A stretch of 64,000 nucleotides of DNA from Agriotes lineatus (lineage: Eukaryota; Arthropoda; Insecta; Coleoptera; Elateridae): positions 62,001 to 126,000 of the forward strand of contig CALNHX010002268.1 of the NCBI GenBank assembly GCA_940337035.1. The letters run 5' to 3'. Below are positions 20,847 through 33,522 of this stretch, piece by piece. A program made the translations under genes and the position numbers. Numbering within the stretch: position 1 is the first letter of the stretch; each line of letters starts with the position of its first letter. Below the pieces are notes generated by a model that saw only the letters and a list, made by a program, of their open reading frames with translations, was not told where the DNA came from and did no database searches.

Positions 20847-21101
20847 TCGAGAGATCCAAAAAAAAACTGTTCCTCAGCGGGCTGTGGAAATTCAACGTAT
20901 GAATAATATGTTGGTGAAACTGTACGTCAATGTCAAATTCGAGGTTAGCAGGTTAGGATTTGCGTCATTTTGTGTCAAAACTGACAGAAAACATAACCTG
21001 ATAACCTCGAATTTGACATTGACGTACAGTGTCACCAACATATTATTCATACGTTGAATTTCCACAGCCCGCTGAGGAACAGTTTTTTTTGGATCTCTCG
21101 A
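20847..21101. mobile_element. 255-bp TA-flanked foldback MITE with family P core
   Basis: The ends TCGAGAGATCC and GGATCTCTCGA are bordered by TA (20845-20846 and 21102-21103). The arms (TGTTCCTCAGCGGGCTGTGG, AATTCAACGTATGAATAATA, then the P core) mirror each other over nearly the whole length with a small loop near 20975. The overlapping small frame has no meaning. This is the longest and cleanest family P copy. Confidence 0.8.
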
Positions 21102-21103
21102 TA

Positions 21104-24100
21104 TTATTGATTGTTAGCATATTTATGGCGTAGAAAATTATAAGTAGGTGTTCATTCTCATTTAATACTTATTTTTTGAATCATTGCTTTATGCTTTTGG
21201 TATTGCGTTTTTTCCTATTCTTTTGTTGAGATCCCCAAGTAAATTATTTTCTCTCCTGCAGGTATTGTAACTATTAATTGGTGTCTCTTCGTAGAATTTT
21301 TTTCCTCAATATTTTGATACGTCTGGTGCATACACGCTTAGTCGTATTACATGAATCTTCTCTTCAGATTTCAACACAACCATTTTGGAATCTTCGCATT
21401 TAGGTAGGTTTCAGTTTCGATATTGTTTCCACATTTTGCATGTATAATAATTCCTCCTCCTCCGCCTCCCCCCCCCCCCCCAATTGTTTTTTTGTGCTTG
21501 GATAGCCTATTATCAGGGGGGGATATCGAACAATCAAAGAGCAAAGGAAGGAGTAGGAATTCTTATATATTTTGTATTTTTATGCAAAATTTTAGTGTAA
21601 TAAATATTAAACAGCGTAACTTTAATTTTTGTAGAGCTTCTAGTAATAAATTTTGAAACAAAGATTAACTATAGCTGCCTACATAATCTTAATGGAAGTT
21701 TACTATGCCAATGGCGCTTACAGCATTGACTTTAAAGCATCAACACTGTTTTAGGAAGTTTTAATATCAAATCGATTCTTTTTAAAAATTGAATATTTAA
21801 AATTATTTATGCATTCCGAAATCTATCAAATTTTACGTGTTTTGACCTGCCAAATCCCCGAACGCTACTTATTTAGATTTTTTTGTCATGCTAACTAATT
21901 TTAATTTATTTTGTTTGTGATTTTATCTTGCAAATCGATATTGCTACATTATACAAAGTTCTTAAAATATTTGTGACAAATCTCAACTAAATTGTACGAA
22001 CTTATGACGAATAAGATCCGCAATTCTTTCTAAGGAAATTAGAAAATATAGCGTAGAGGCGCCATATTTAAAAGTGTTTTTTATATTTTAGTGCACAATA
22101 CTTGTTCAGCACCAGTAATTGCTGTTTATGCATTAAGATTTACTGAGTTTTGTATCTACCAAGCTGGTTGTTCTGAAACACGTTTATAATGAGTAGGTCA
22201 TGATTGGTAGCTTCGATGAAAAAGCAAGCGAATCCTAGTTATTCACCTATTAAGGTGGTCTTGTTTTATATGTATAATTTCACAAGTGAATTGCAGTTAT
22301 ATGGAGTTCTATGGATTTTTAAAACGTCGTTTACAATAAAAACTCCGCCCATACAAAAACAACTCACCAATTTATAACTACCGAAGGGCTTTCCCCTAAA
22401 AAAATCATACGGGAATTCTTGATGTTTACGGAGAAGCTTGCTATTCAAAAAACGGCAGTTCTGGAAGGACAAGCTACGTCCTGGATAAGCATATGGTGTG
22501 AAAACGACAGGCACTGTTAAGGGTGTGTACAGTATTTTGCTTGCGTATTTATGCAAGAGATATTGCAAACGTTATAAATATGTGAATTGGAATTGAAAGA
22601 CGCTTATGCGCAGCGCGCTATCCAGGAATGATATCACCATCATAGATCATACTACACAAATTTTTAAGCAAAGGATCTACAAATACAACTTAGTAACGCA
22701 ATGGAAGTGTCTTAATGCCCCTAGAGATTTTGATAAAGGAGTCTGTTAATATAAATTGTATAGTAAACCTTAAACGTGTTTTATTTGAACCAGCCTCATG
22801 TAGGACTAGATAAAGGGATACTAACGAATGTAATATTAATTTCCAGGGGTTTAGCAGGTTTAGCATAAAATCATCTTTTCCATCTAGAACGAATCGATAG
22901 AAGTCGACTTCTACCTAATTTACTAAATGACATTTCATGAATGCGCTTCATAACAAGTACGTGCACTAAAAAACGTACGCACCCTTGTCTTCAGCAATGA
23001 ATAGCCGCTTATATTATGTTTATACCTTTATATTAATATTAACTCACCAAAGGCTTTGTTACCTTGGGATTATTGTAAATCGTCTTCGACACGGTTTCGT
23101 TGGTCAAACTAGAATTCACCTATGATACGAGATCCTCTGGTCTAGTCATGCATATTATCGTCTTAGGGGATATCATAGGGGAAGAGACCTGTGACCCCTA
23201 AACAGAATCGAGCAAATTCCCCCTCGACGCCGTTTTGATACATAATTTAAAAAGTAAGGGTACTGAGCCAGTTTTTAAGGGCACATATATAAAATATGCC
23301 AATTCATGTTTCTGGTTTCTGCACTTACGTCACCGCAATAATTATCAAAAGCAATTTAAGTGAAATATAAAGAACAAAAATAAGAATACAATTGCAATAT
23401 TTTTTTATTAGATTAAATTACGAAATTGGTGCATGGTTACGAAGCAAATTTTATTTACGTGCAGAAGAAAGAGAACTGCGATAGGAGTCCTATACAGTAT
23501 CCGACCTAACTCAGGAAATTGTAACTGCTACATACAGCCCTCGTGGCATGTCGGCTTTGGTTTATAGCTGTTGGCTAAGTAAAATATAGACATTCGAAGT
23601 AATAATTGTTTACGATCATGTAAATCGCAATACTTATTTAACATTTAATAATATTTACATTGTAAATTTGTCTTACACAGATGAATACTCATCTAGAAAA
23701 TCCTCTCGTTGAAAACGTGATTACTATAATATATCGATTTGCATATTCTTTTGCAATTAAAAAACAATAATTTTTTATTTCATCAATGTTTTCACTATCA
23801 TAGTACGAATTAAGTAATATTTTCACATAAACATAGGAATGATGTTTACGTCTATGAATGTAATTGAATTTTATTTAATAAAATAATGATAATAATAGCT
23901 AGAAAATTCCGATAATTATCTTCTCAACAGGCGTTATACCGCAATTACACAACGCCAACGGCTCAAACATATAGACATTGAAAAAATATTTATATTTAAC
24001 TATAGAAAAGTCACAACTACATGTTCAATAGTTACACGGTTTCATAATGAAAAATAGACAGGTATAGGCTCTGGTCCACTCCGTCAATATTCTTTAATGT

Positions 24101-24539
24101 ACACTAAGATTGATCCCCATTAAATCTTGAGAATCCAAAAGGTAACCCGATAATAATAATAATAATACTAATGTTAACTTCCAAAGCAAATATTTTTTAT
24201 TTTTTCCAAAACAACACGTTGTCTTGCTTTCTGGATCATTTATTCACTTTTATTTTTAAGTTTTTCCGGTTTAAGGGACTATCATAAGCACTAATTTAAA
24301 AAAACACAAACGTTAGCTTGTGAACGATCTTAATGCAACTCAAAGTAATAACTGTTCATACACTTTCTCTTTTTCTAAATACATTATTTTATAGTGTTGG
24401 TATTATTTCTATCACATATTGCAAAAGGCTCTTTAAATTACGTTTGCTAAAGAACTCTGAATAAAATTAAGGCAACCCTGAATTTCTATCGAAATATACA
24501 TCTTTATATGTTTTGTTACCATATATAGAAGCTTTCCAC
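21104..24539. other. 3.4 kb AT-rich sequence without a recognised gene
   Basis: Contains a 14-base C run (21468-21481) after a CCT-rich stretch and an ATAATAATAATAATA tract near 24150. No frame longer than about 100 codons and no domain. I see nothing else to report. Confidence 0.4.
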
Positions 24540-25171
24540 ACCCTTCAGCTTCCCGGTCGTGTTATTTTATTCAATAGGTCTTTGTTCTTTGCTTTACATT
24601 TCCAGTTATTTATGTTTTCCCTCTCTTCAAATCTTCTGGCCTGTTTCCATCTTCTCCTCGTTCTTCACTTTTTCGTTTCACTGTCCGGTTCTCTCCATAC
24701 TACCTGTTTTACTATTCTGTCTCCTCTCATTATTTCCAAGTGCTCCAACCATTGTAACTAGCTCGCTCTTACTGCTTCTACAATATTTTGTCCCCTGTAT
24801 AAATCATAAATCTTTCTATTAGATTTCCTCTCGTAACGTTCCTGTCTTTTTCCCTTGAAATATTCTGCTAAGTATTTTCCTTTCCCATTTTAGTTTAACA
24901 CCCAGGTTTCACATCCGTATAAAACTGTTGGTCTTAGGATGGTCTTGTAGAACTTTGCATTTCTAGATAAATATTATGATTGTATCCACTAATTACTGAC
25001 TCACGCTCACTTACTTACCCTTCGTTGGTCTTCAGTCCCTTTTTCGTCTTGAACACTACTTTTGCAATCCTCCTTTCTTGTTCAATTGTGCTTTCCGCTA
25101 CTGGTGTTTCTATTCTCACAAACTGGATTTTCTTGTAGAGTCATCTTTTAAACTGCTTTTATTAATGTTGC

Positions 25172-26018
25172 TGTAGCGTAGCGGCGATAAATGGCCGGAA
25201 AACGCCTCTCGTGCAAGACAAAGCCATAAACTAAAATGTGACAGGTACTAAAGCAACTAAAAAGTTAAAATTCGCGTTGTGACAGGTCTGGTGAAAGAGT
25301 TAATAGATCTGTAATGTCAAATGTGATTTGTGTCGTCAAGTTGAACAATCAAAGCTAACAGGTTTTAACGTTCACGATGCAATTTCCAACACAGCCGGGG
25401 TTATGCCATAAATGCAAGAATATCGGCCAACAAACCCTTTATCTCAAATAACAATAAAACCCGTCGAAAAGAGAGAGTGAAGCCGGTCGACAAAACAGTC
25501 ATAAACATTCAAAAACGGAAAGTTCTTTTCGACCGACGATTTCAACCTCTCGTGCTACGATACAGCTAGACAATTCTATTGTACTCAATATAATAGGGAA
25601 TGTCCTTTCCATTCAGGGGCAGATATATAAAGGCAGTAGCTTAGTTTTCGAGATCACTTAGATTCATTCATTCGATTCGATTCAATCACTCACTCATTGC
25701 GTATCACTTGTACTTTTTACTTTGACTTGTACAAATTTTGCTGGGTCTAGGACTGATGTCAGTTTCCAAAGTCTTTAATTAATAATTAATTCGGTATCGA
25801 AAACCGGGCTACTTAAATTCGTAGTTGTATTTTAAATAATATTATCGAATTTGTGTATGTTATATTTCGTTTGTGTGTTCTAAAGAAAAAAAAAAGGAAT
25901 GTTATTGTGTTCCACAAACGGTTCTATTTTACTGAACTTAATTCCGCAATAATAAACAACAGAATGGTTCCAGTGGCGCAAACCAACCAAATTGGTAACC
26001 CGCGAAGAAGAAACTAAA
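25172..26018 (+). mobile_element. LTR retrotransposon remnant (LTR plus short leader) inside the LINE
   Basis: Starts TGTAGCGTAGCGG. It has a good TATA box (TATATAAAG, 25624-25632), a polyadenylation-like AATAAA (25951) and a primer-binding-like TGGTAACCCGCGAAGAAG at 25993, with TGGCGCAAACC at 25974 as a second candidate. The LTR would thus be about 790-820 bp. Only the LTR and a few bases of leader remain. TTGC lies on both sides (25168-25171 and 26019-26022), which could be a 4-bp target duplication, although an element ending in leader sequence would be unusual. The LINE frame resumes on either side. Confidence 0.5.
25624..25632 (+). promoter_or_regulatory. TATA box of the LTR-like element
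   Basis: TATATAAAG, followed about 20-30 bases on by CAGTAGCTTAG and a TCATTCATTCGATTCGATTC run where transcription could start. Confidence 0.45.
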
Positions 26019-26700
26019 TTGCTATAATTTCTGTTACCATTTTCTGATTTCTAGATATCACTGCTACGTCGTCCGCGTAGGCTTCTATCTGGTGGCTTTT
26101 GTATATTATGTTTCCCCTTCTATCTGTTTGACTATTTTCTTTAAAACAATAATGTTCAGAGCCGGCCACCCTATGTGATCCCTGTTCTAACTTCAAAAGC
26201 TTTCGTCATTTCACCCCGTGCTTTTACGTTGATTATTGTCTTCTTAATGGTCATTTTAGTCAGGTTTCCTAATTTAAGTTTCTTGAACTGCTTTATCACC
26301 TGCAGTATGTTTCTTTTCAACGAATCAGCAACCTTCTTAAGATCAATTAATAAGACCATCCCTGTGATTTTATATTCAGATCATGTTGATAGCGTTTCTT
26401 TCAATGAAGACTTGATCCGTTTTGCTCTTTCTTTTCTGAAGTCTGCCTGATATTCTATTAGCTTTGGGCTTGTGGTGTGATCCAACCTTACTTTCTCACT
26501 GAAGGTAGTAGTACTATATATGTTACATTGAGCAAAGATAATTGTAGCAATTAGTAACATTTCCATTTTTGAAGATTGGTAGGATAATTGCCCCCTCCCT
26601 GTCCCTAGGCATATTTTCTTGTCTCCAGATTTTCTTCAATAGTTCATATACCCTTTGTTTCAGGTTATTTCCCACATATTTTATCATTGTAAATGTACTT

Positions 26701-28298
26701 TCTTTCTCTACTAAAAATATTAACTAAAACTTATTAGCAAAAATTAATGGATCTCCTTAAAAAACTAAATACATTGACAGATGCTGCCATATATATTCTA
26801 AAATGTATTTAATACGTTAAAAAAACCTTGGCAATTTTGGAAAAACCGATGACAATGGTGACTAGCACCTGAAGTGCAACGAAAAATTAATTTTTCCCAA
26901 ACACAGATTATCGCTAGTAGCAAACGGTCCTCTTCTAATGTCCATAAAATTCTATAATCACTTGTCTCAACACATACGAGATATCAATAACTATAATCTA
27001 TTTAAAAGGACGGTATAATCTATATATTTTTTATAATATAGTGCTATGATCACACTTTAGTAGCCTTATATGTCAAATAATAATTATTAGTAATAACCAA
27101 CAAAACAGATATTTAGCATAAGGATGTCCAGTAAAGGTAATAATTTAAAGTTCAGATTTGTTATGAAATAGCGTAGGCCTTGTAAATAACTGGCAATATG
27201 AAGTTTTAGAATAGCTTTGTCTTGTTCATAAACAAATTGAAATCAGAGGAGGCTTGGCATTTCATGCAACTAAAGCAAACGACTGTAAACAAGAATTGTG
27301 ATGGCTTCTTTAAGAGAGTTAGTTCTGTTTGCCAAGCTCCCCCAATAAGTATAAGTAATTTTTTAATATGCTATTGTATACCCAAGTTAATTAGAAGTTG
27401 TGTTTTATTGAGAGAGTGTGTCCTGGGTGATTTGTGGAAGTTTCCTTTACATTGGGCTTCCGCACAGTTAAATACGAGGCATCAATTTGGTCTAGTGCAA
27501 GCCATGGTATTTGGAATGTGATTCTACGGAGGTTCAGCCAGTTTATAAGTGTCTGCACAAGTGCATAAGCAAGCAGCATACGTGTAGTGCAGCGGAGCCC
27601 TATAATAAGGACCCCAGCTTCAGTGAACGAGATTCGAAAGGTCATCGAGGTCGCAGCCGACATCCAGGTATGTTCGAATGCAGATTTGTGCCTAGCCAGC
27701 AGCAGGCCGGCAACGACATCTTGACCAGAGCATTGGGAGTTCCAGCTCGGTTCAGGTAGCCCGAGATTCATCGCGGAAGTCATCTAAAGGTCAGATTTGC
27801 CACCTAAAGTGTTCGGAGCGTCACTAGAAGTATTTTATTATATGACGCACAGTACTTACGTTCAATTATTATCGTATAGTAACAGTGTTAATTGCGTGGA
27901 CATCAGCAATTTAATTCAAATTCGTGGCTGTTTATGTACTGTCAAAACCAGAAAACCATCTTAAAATTAATGTCATTCCCATCAGTTAGAAATACTACAC
28001 TTGTAAAATCCCATTAGTGAAATAGCGGGCATACAGAGTGCGTACTAATAAACGTTTAACCAGACTCTATCTAATTAATAATGGAAGAGTAGCAGTTTAA
28101 TTCTGGGGTAGGGACCTAACTTTGTAGATTGAGTCAACTGATAATAATTATAAAATTATAAAACAAATATTAGCCGGGCACTTTACAAAAGTTGATACAA
28201 TTAGGTCCGATTAATAATTTAAATTCATTAAAACAGCAAATAAAATATTATTATTATTGTATTGCTTCAGTATATTTTGCTAAAGTATTCCCTAATTT
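26701..28298. other. 1.6 kb without a recognised gene
   Basis: The minus frame 27391-27783 (130 codons) and plus frames 27222-27521 and 27511-27759 overlap in a slightly GC-richer patch. I recognise no domain in any of them. The patch may be a piece of an unidentified element. Confidence 0.35.
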
Positions 28299-28780
28299 TT
28301 ACATCCGCATTACAAGATTACCACATCTATCCTTGATATAAATCGTTTCCTTCTGGTGTTTATTTCTTCTCTTCTTGGTTACTCTATATAAATTTCGAAT
28401 TTCTTTCTTATGGTAGTAGGATACCATGTCTTGTGTCCCTTTCTCGTAATTTTTTCTTGTATTACTCGACCTACACACCGGTTTCACCTTTTTCCTCTTT
28501 TCCTTATAGGTATTCCCGGTTCTCTATTTGTAAAGCTTTGAGCGTCAGATGTTTCTTCTTTCTATTTTTCTTTTACATTCTTTTGTTTTTTGTTCGTTAC
28601 TGCTTTTAGAGAATTAGGTAAGTAAGAAAGTTCTCCATGGACTTCCAAATTATTGATTCCATTTTGTCCCACTCTTCCTCTATACTTTCAACCCCCCCCC
28701 CCCCTTCGACTTCTTTGTACCATACCTCTCTTCAATTCCTTGTTCATACCGTCTTTGAACATCTGTATTTTACATTTATT
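28299..28780 (-). pseudogene. non-LTR retrotransposon fragment, endonuclease-RT linker
   Basis: The minus-strand reading includes NTRKNYEKGTQ, RNLYRVTKKRRN and IYIKDRCGNLV. This is the pattern of the region linking endonuclease and RT in insect LINEs (NTRKFYE...KDKQGNL). Upstream on the same strand a stretch reading EEEWDKMESIIWKSME fits the end of the endonuclease region. The RT itself is not present. Confidence 0.5.
28692..28704 (+). repeat. 13-base C tract
   Basis: A pure C run, sequence as given. Runs of 12-14 C or G also occur at 21468, 35084 and 35897. Confidence 0.8.
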
Positions 28781-28989
28781 CCCATAAAAAAATGTCAGCC
28801 TTCTCTTTTTGGTGCTCCGTTCCTAAATCGTCATCTGATTCCATATGGACCCCTCTACATGATTTTATTTTTTTTTATTATATACTACTATGTTCCTCCG
28901 GTCATGGCCATGTATCTTTATAAAATTTCTTTTCTTTTTAAGTGTGTGGTCATAATTCTCATCTGATTTTCTTCTGCAAACTGTGATAC

Positions 28990-31900
28990 TCTTTTTCCAT
29001 TATATATATCCTGTACTCAAATACCGAATTTACTCAACGGCCGAAATGAATTTGGCCAATGATGCAATTAAGCGAATTAATTAATTCGGCGAATTTAAGT
29101 CTTACGCAATTGCCGATCTGAGCATTCCATTTCAAGAATTGAGAGAATCTAACATACAGAGGGAATATAAAAGAACTGCCTTTGCAATCTTTCTGCATGT
29201 AAATTTAGTACCTACTTGAGGTACTAAAATGCTTTTAATACTTAAGTATTGACAGCTCTGGCTAGTTGGAGAACAATAAACATTATAACCGCACATAAAA
29301 ATTTAGATGCAAAAAAATCAAATGCAACTAGATGTAGTTTTTTTATAATCACTCTGTATATACCTCATTTTTTAGTTTCGAGCCACAGCACTCTAGACGT
29401 AAAATTTTGTTGCTCCCCTGACACTACTCTTTAATTTCTTATATGTACATTTTCTTAAATTCTTCGTAAAATTGCCTTTTTCTTCACCGATATTCTCTTC
29501 TGTTTACACTCGTACAAGTTTAAAATAGACAGATGGATCATGTAGCTAATTAACTTTTTAAATAGCATAATCTATTTGACACAAGTACAAATTTCGTAAT
29601 CTTCCTTTACATTTCCAAATTGATTAAAAAGCCCACTCAGGATCTTGTCTCTTTGCCACTTAACTATTTGCATTATATATTATTTTTGTTGCCAGATAAT
29701 GGCTAATTTTAGTTCGTATACTAAAATCAGTGAATATATCTTCTCTTGGACGTGGGACACCGTTTATGTTTAATTGTACTTACACAGATAAATCTAGTCT
29801 AACTTAAATCAGGAACAATACGTACGAATAATACAACTTGTGCTTCGTGCCAAAATTTATAGAACAACTCTCGTAGCATAAATGCTTTTATTAAAGCACA
29901 TTTTTATTTTGCTTTTCATTAGACAGACCTGAAGTTTCGGTTTGTATTGGGTTAAGATACACTTTTCTTTCATTATTGTGTGACTACCAGCCAATTAAAT
30001 TATAATTACCATTATTACCTTTCTATCAGTTTATTGCAGACATTGCCAATTAAACGTTGTTCTCTATTACAGTTAGTTGAAAAAGCAACTTATAAACAAC
30101 AGTCAAGTCAAACTAAGTGAGAAAACATATAATTTCAGTTCATAACTAAAATTCATAATTTTTGAATATAAATCTAATAAAATATTAACGTGGAAATTAG
30201 TTTGTACTTAATACATGAATTTGCAAAAAAAATCGCACAGCCTATTTCTATATTACTATCCTTTTATTAGGTTCAAAGTACACTTTCCTTTTATCTATCT
30301 CTTTTTCTCTCAGACATTACGTGCATTTTTTGTTCGACTACCAGCGAATTAAATTATAATTACTATGATTAAGTTTCTGACTGTCAGTTTATGGCTAGCA
30401 TCTCCTCAGCGCACAATACGTATTAATTTAAGCAACGCGTTAGTATTTTAATGCGTTTTTTACCCGCACAAAAAGTTTGCTGTTGGGGGCCTGAAATATG
30501 CCCTTGTCAAGTTGATCCGCCGACAGCAGCGTATTTAAAAGAAGCTGGTCGCAATCAAAACTTTTTGATTATGTACCGAGCAATAAACATTATCTTTTTG
30601 GTAATAAGGCACGACAGGGTTGCTGCCAGCACATGGTAAAATACCGGAGAGATAGTTAGGGATATATTTATGTCGCTGGTTAAACCCCGATTCTTGGAAT
30701 CCACCCTTAGAGGATGGGAAGGTCTGGCCGCCAACGGAGTTGCAAGGCGATAAGGGCTAAGCCGAAAAAGATACTAGATTCCAACAAAAATAAATAAACA
30801 CCGATCTGGAATTCCTGTCCTTGCCGCCCTGCCGCAAGTGCTGGGCTTCGTCTAATGTCTTAATTGCCCCTAATTCTGTTTGTTCATATTCCTAACGATT
30901 ATCTTCCGTTAATAAACAAGCACGGTAGTGGCTCGGGATGGTAGGTGCTTCAGTTGAAGCACTTGCACTTTGCGGGGTGCAAGGGCGCTCGAGATATTTC
31001 ATTCAGGGCTCGACCTCGTGACAGTTGTATCCTGTCAAAATTCTACGAATCCTCTTTGAGCTCTTGACCACCGTGCTTTATAATGGAAATGCTATGTTCT
31101 TCCGCCTACGCGGTGGTAAGGACACTGATAATGCAAATTTTGTTGTTTAGCTGAAGTTTCACTTTCGCGCCTTATTGGGAAAATTGCTAATTTGGTCTCA
31201 TGATTGAATGGAATTCCACATCAACCTGCCCTTGGAATCTTACCTGGATATGTGGAAATCTGTTTCGGTCTCAAGCGGGGTGCACGTTTTGAGTATGGTT
31301 TCGGAATTTGTAGCTTTCAGTTATAGTTTTATGCTCTACTAAGCAGTGGAAATTTTGAATAGCTCAGTTACAAGTAACGTTTGCTATTTTAATTTACTTG
31401 AATATAATGCCGTTGTAGATATATTTCACTTAAAATAAATTTTTAGTAGCACCATAATCTCTGAAACGACAACAATAAACACTAAAACCCTAAATTAAAG
31501 CTCCAAATACCAAAATTAAGACGATTTCAGCGGCAGCACGGAATACCACACAGCATTCCACTGAACAAGCTATTAGAAAAAATGGTAGCATAAAAACGAG
31601 CTTTATTATAGCATTTGCATATCGGCTATTTAAGCATTTCTAGCATACTGAACCAATTAACTTTGGTCGATTTTGTATAAAATATCTTAATCCTTTCGAT
31701 TCCTCCAGAGCATTTGTTAGGAGTCCAGGTAACACAAGTAAATATGTCACTGTTTATCTTTAAGATCTGTACTAGAAAATTATAGTGACTGAACTGTAGG
31801 CTATGTCAAACCCTTCAAATATCGTCGACCTTCTCTTAATGACCTTTACTTTATATTAAATTTTTATTAGAAAAGCATATAAATGGAAATATTAATGGCC

Positions 31901-32337
31901 AGAAGGATAGTAATGATATTGACTGTTAGTTACAATATGCAATTATTCTATTCAGCATTTTAAAACACACAAAGCGTAATGAAGCATTTTAAAATGTATT
32001 CCAGGTTTGGACGTTTTTAGTCTATACACTAAGCAATATCATTAGAATTAAATAATTTCCCAGCGAATTTAAGTATGAAACTCGCACAGTTTCTATGGAT
32101 ACTTGCATAAATTGCGTACACACTCTAGGATATACTAAAACAGGGAAGGGAGTAGGTAAACGTTTTATCGTAAAAAAAATTTAAATTAAAAATATAAAAA
32201 TGTCATGTCTTGCTCCCTTCTAAAATAAGGAGTTGAAGCAGTTAAATAGTTGAGAGATGTCCTGCACATTTTCTAGCGTATTGAGATATTGTGGACATAT
32301 ATGCTCAATTAAATGCATTAATTTCCGAAATTATTAT
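28990..32337. other. 3.3 kb AT-rich sequence without a recognised gene
   Basis: A diverged direct repeat is visible: about 29951-30030 and 30273-30395 share ACACTTTCTTT-like sequence, GACTACCAGC, AATTAAATTATAATTAC and TCAGTTTAT. A GC-richer patch at 30640-31100 has no frame or motif that I can identify. Confidence 0.4.
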
Positions 32338-32645
32338 CACATATAATCTCATAAGAGCATTAATTCTTTCCGAAAAATATTTTGAATGCGTTCCAACAAC
32401 GTCGTATTAATTTTCCCAAGCGGGACGTGAGGGAAAATTAGGACGTTGTTGGAATGCAAGAAAAATAATTTCCGGATATGAATTAATGCTCGAATGCAGA
32501 TTCGGTAAGAAAATCGTAACGACACAGAGCCTCACAGTTAGGTTGGTCTACCTACAAAAAATTTCCAAGATATATTTTTGTTGTGTTGGTTACAGCTCGT
32601 GAACTAATTTTTCTATTGGTCATTAATGAGTGTCGTTCGATTTTC
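32338..32645 (+). mobile_element. dispersed element F, copy 1
   Basis: Begins CACATATAATCTCATAAGAG and ends TCGTTCGATTTTC. It contains a nested ~110-bp hairpin (GCGTTCCAACAACGTC mirrored by ACGTTGTTGGAATGC) inside an outer AGAGCATTAATTC/GAATTAATGCTC hairpin. An internal GAAAATCGTAACGACAC is also mirrored by the terminal GTGTCGTTCGATTTTC. No coding. It is a MITE-like element of unknown superfamily. Confidence 0.7.
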
Positions 32646-33211
32646 CATGTAATTTTAACGTCTTTCTAAGTATTATATCTTTGCAAGTTGCAGAAATGAA
32701 ACCATCTTGTAATGTACTGCGGTCCATCAGCCCTCTTAAATTTGCATTTATCTGTTCTTATTATCTGAATGGAGTACATAGCAACGTCCTTTTTAACTAG
32801 AATAATGTTATCTTGCAAACGTAAAACTGTGGGCAAATACAGTGATTCCTAAATCTAAATTCACATACAGCTAGAATATCTCTTCCGACTCTGCCGGAAA
32901 TGATATTTAGCTTTTTGGCGGAAACTTCCTGCGCATTTTGAATTGATGTATCATTAGAAGATAAAATGCTATAATATGTTTATAAAATGCAGAATAACCC
33001 CCAAGGCCGCATCTGTTAAAACAGAAAAGAAGAACTAAATATTGTTTCTATAACTGAACATGTGTGCTGAAAGCTTTTCTTTAAATAATTTATGTATAAA
33101 TTTACCCTTATTCTGCGGTAAACGAAAAAATTATCCGTGGAATGAATTTTTTTTAAAATATCAGTAATAATAGGACGAGAGGTGAAAATATTGCCGACAA
33201 TAATTTTTGCG

Positions 33212-33304
33212 ATTCAGATACGAGTTTCTGTGGTGATGAAAATAACGAACAGTGCTTGCACGAGTCGTTATTTTCTAAAGCAACAGAAACGTTTCAATCT
33301 GAAG
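33212..33304. repeat. 93-bp double hairpin
   Basis: TTCAGATACGAGTTTCTGT is mirrored by ACAGAAACGTTTCAATCTGAA. Inside, GAAAATAACGA is mirrored by TCGTTATTTTC. It lies 15 bp left of element F copy 2. Confidence 0.65.
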
Positions 33305-33318
33305 AGCAACAATTGTCA

Positions 33319-33522
33319 CACATAATCTCATAAGAGCATTAATTCTTTCCGGATATGAATTAATGCTCGAATGCAGATTCGGTAAGAAAATCGTAACGAT
33401 ACAAGCCCTCACAGTTAGGCTGATCTACCTACAAAAAATTTCCAAGAAATTTTTTTATTGTCTTGGTTCCGGCTCGTGAACTAATTTTTCTATTGGCCAT
33501 TAATGAGTGTCGTACGATTTTC
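33319..33522 (+). mobile_element. dispersed element F, copy 2, lacking the inner hairpin
   Basis: Same ends as copies 1 and 3. TTCTTTCCGG runs directly into ATATGAATTAATGC, so the ~110-bp inner hairpin is exactly absent, leaving one TTTCCGG where copy 3 has two. Confidence 0.75.

Larger units (their letters stand above)
24540..26700 (-). pseudogene. non-LTR retrotransposon (LINE), RT and C-terminal remnants
   Basis: This is a decayed copy of the polymerase that reverse-transcribes the element's own RNA at a nicked target. On the minus strand, in order: YQADFRKERAKR (near 26450; usual form GFRKGRS), LLIDLKKVADSLKRNI (26330; FIDFKKAFDS in active copies), then AYADDVAVISR (near 26075), the catalytic metal-binding motif. 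After an interruption come VVFKTKKGLKTNEG (about 25060), KTILRPTVLYGCETW (about 24920) and WERKILSRIF (about 24870). Several frames and stops separate these. The interruption at 25172-26018 is an LTR-like insertion. The clade is not certain; the C-terminal block is like RTE/CR1-type elements common in insects. Confidence 0.8.

Noticed and set aside
27391..27783. 130-codon minus frame as a gene
   Set aside because: No recognisable motif, competing plus-strand frames, and no flanking signals. Kept only as an unassigned stretch.
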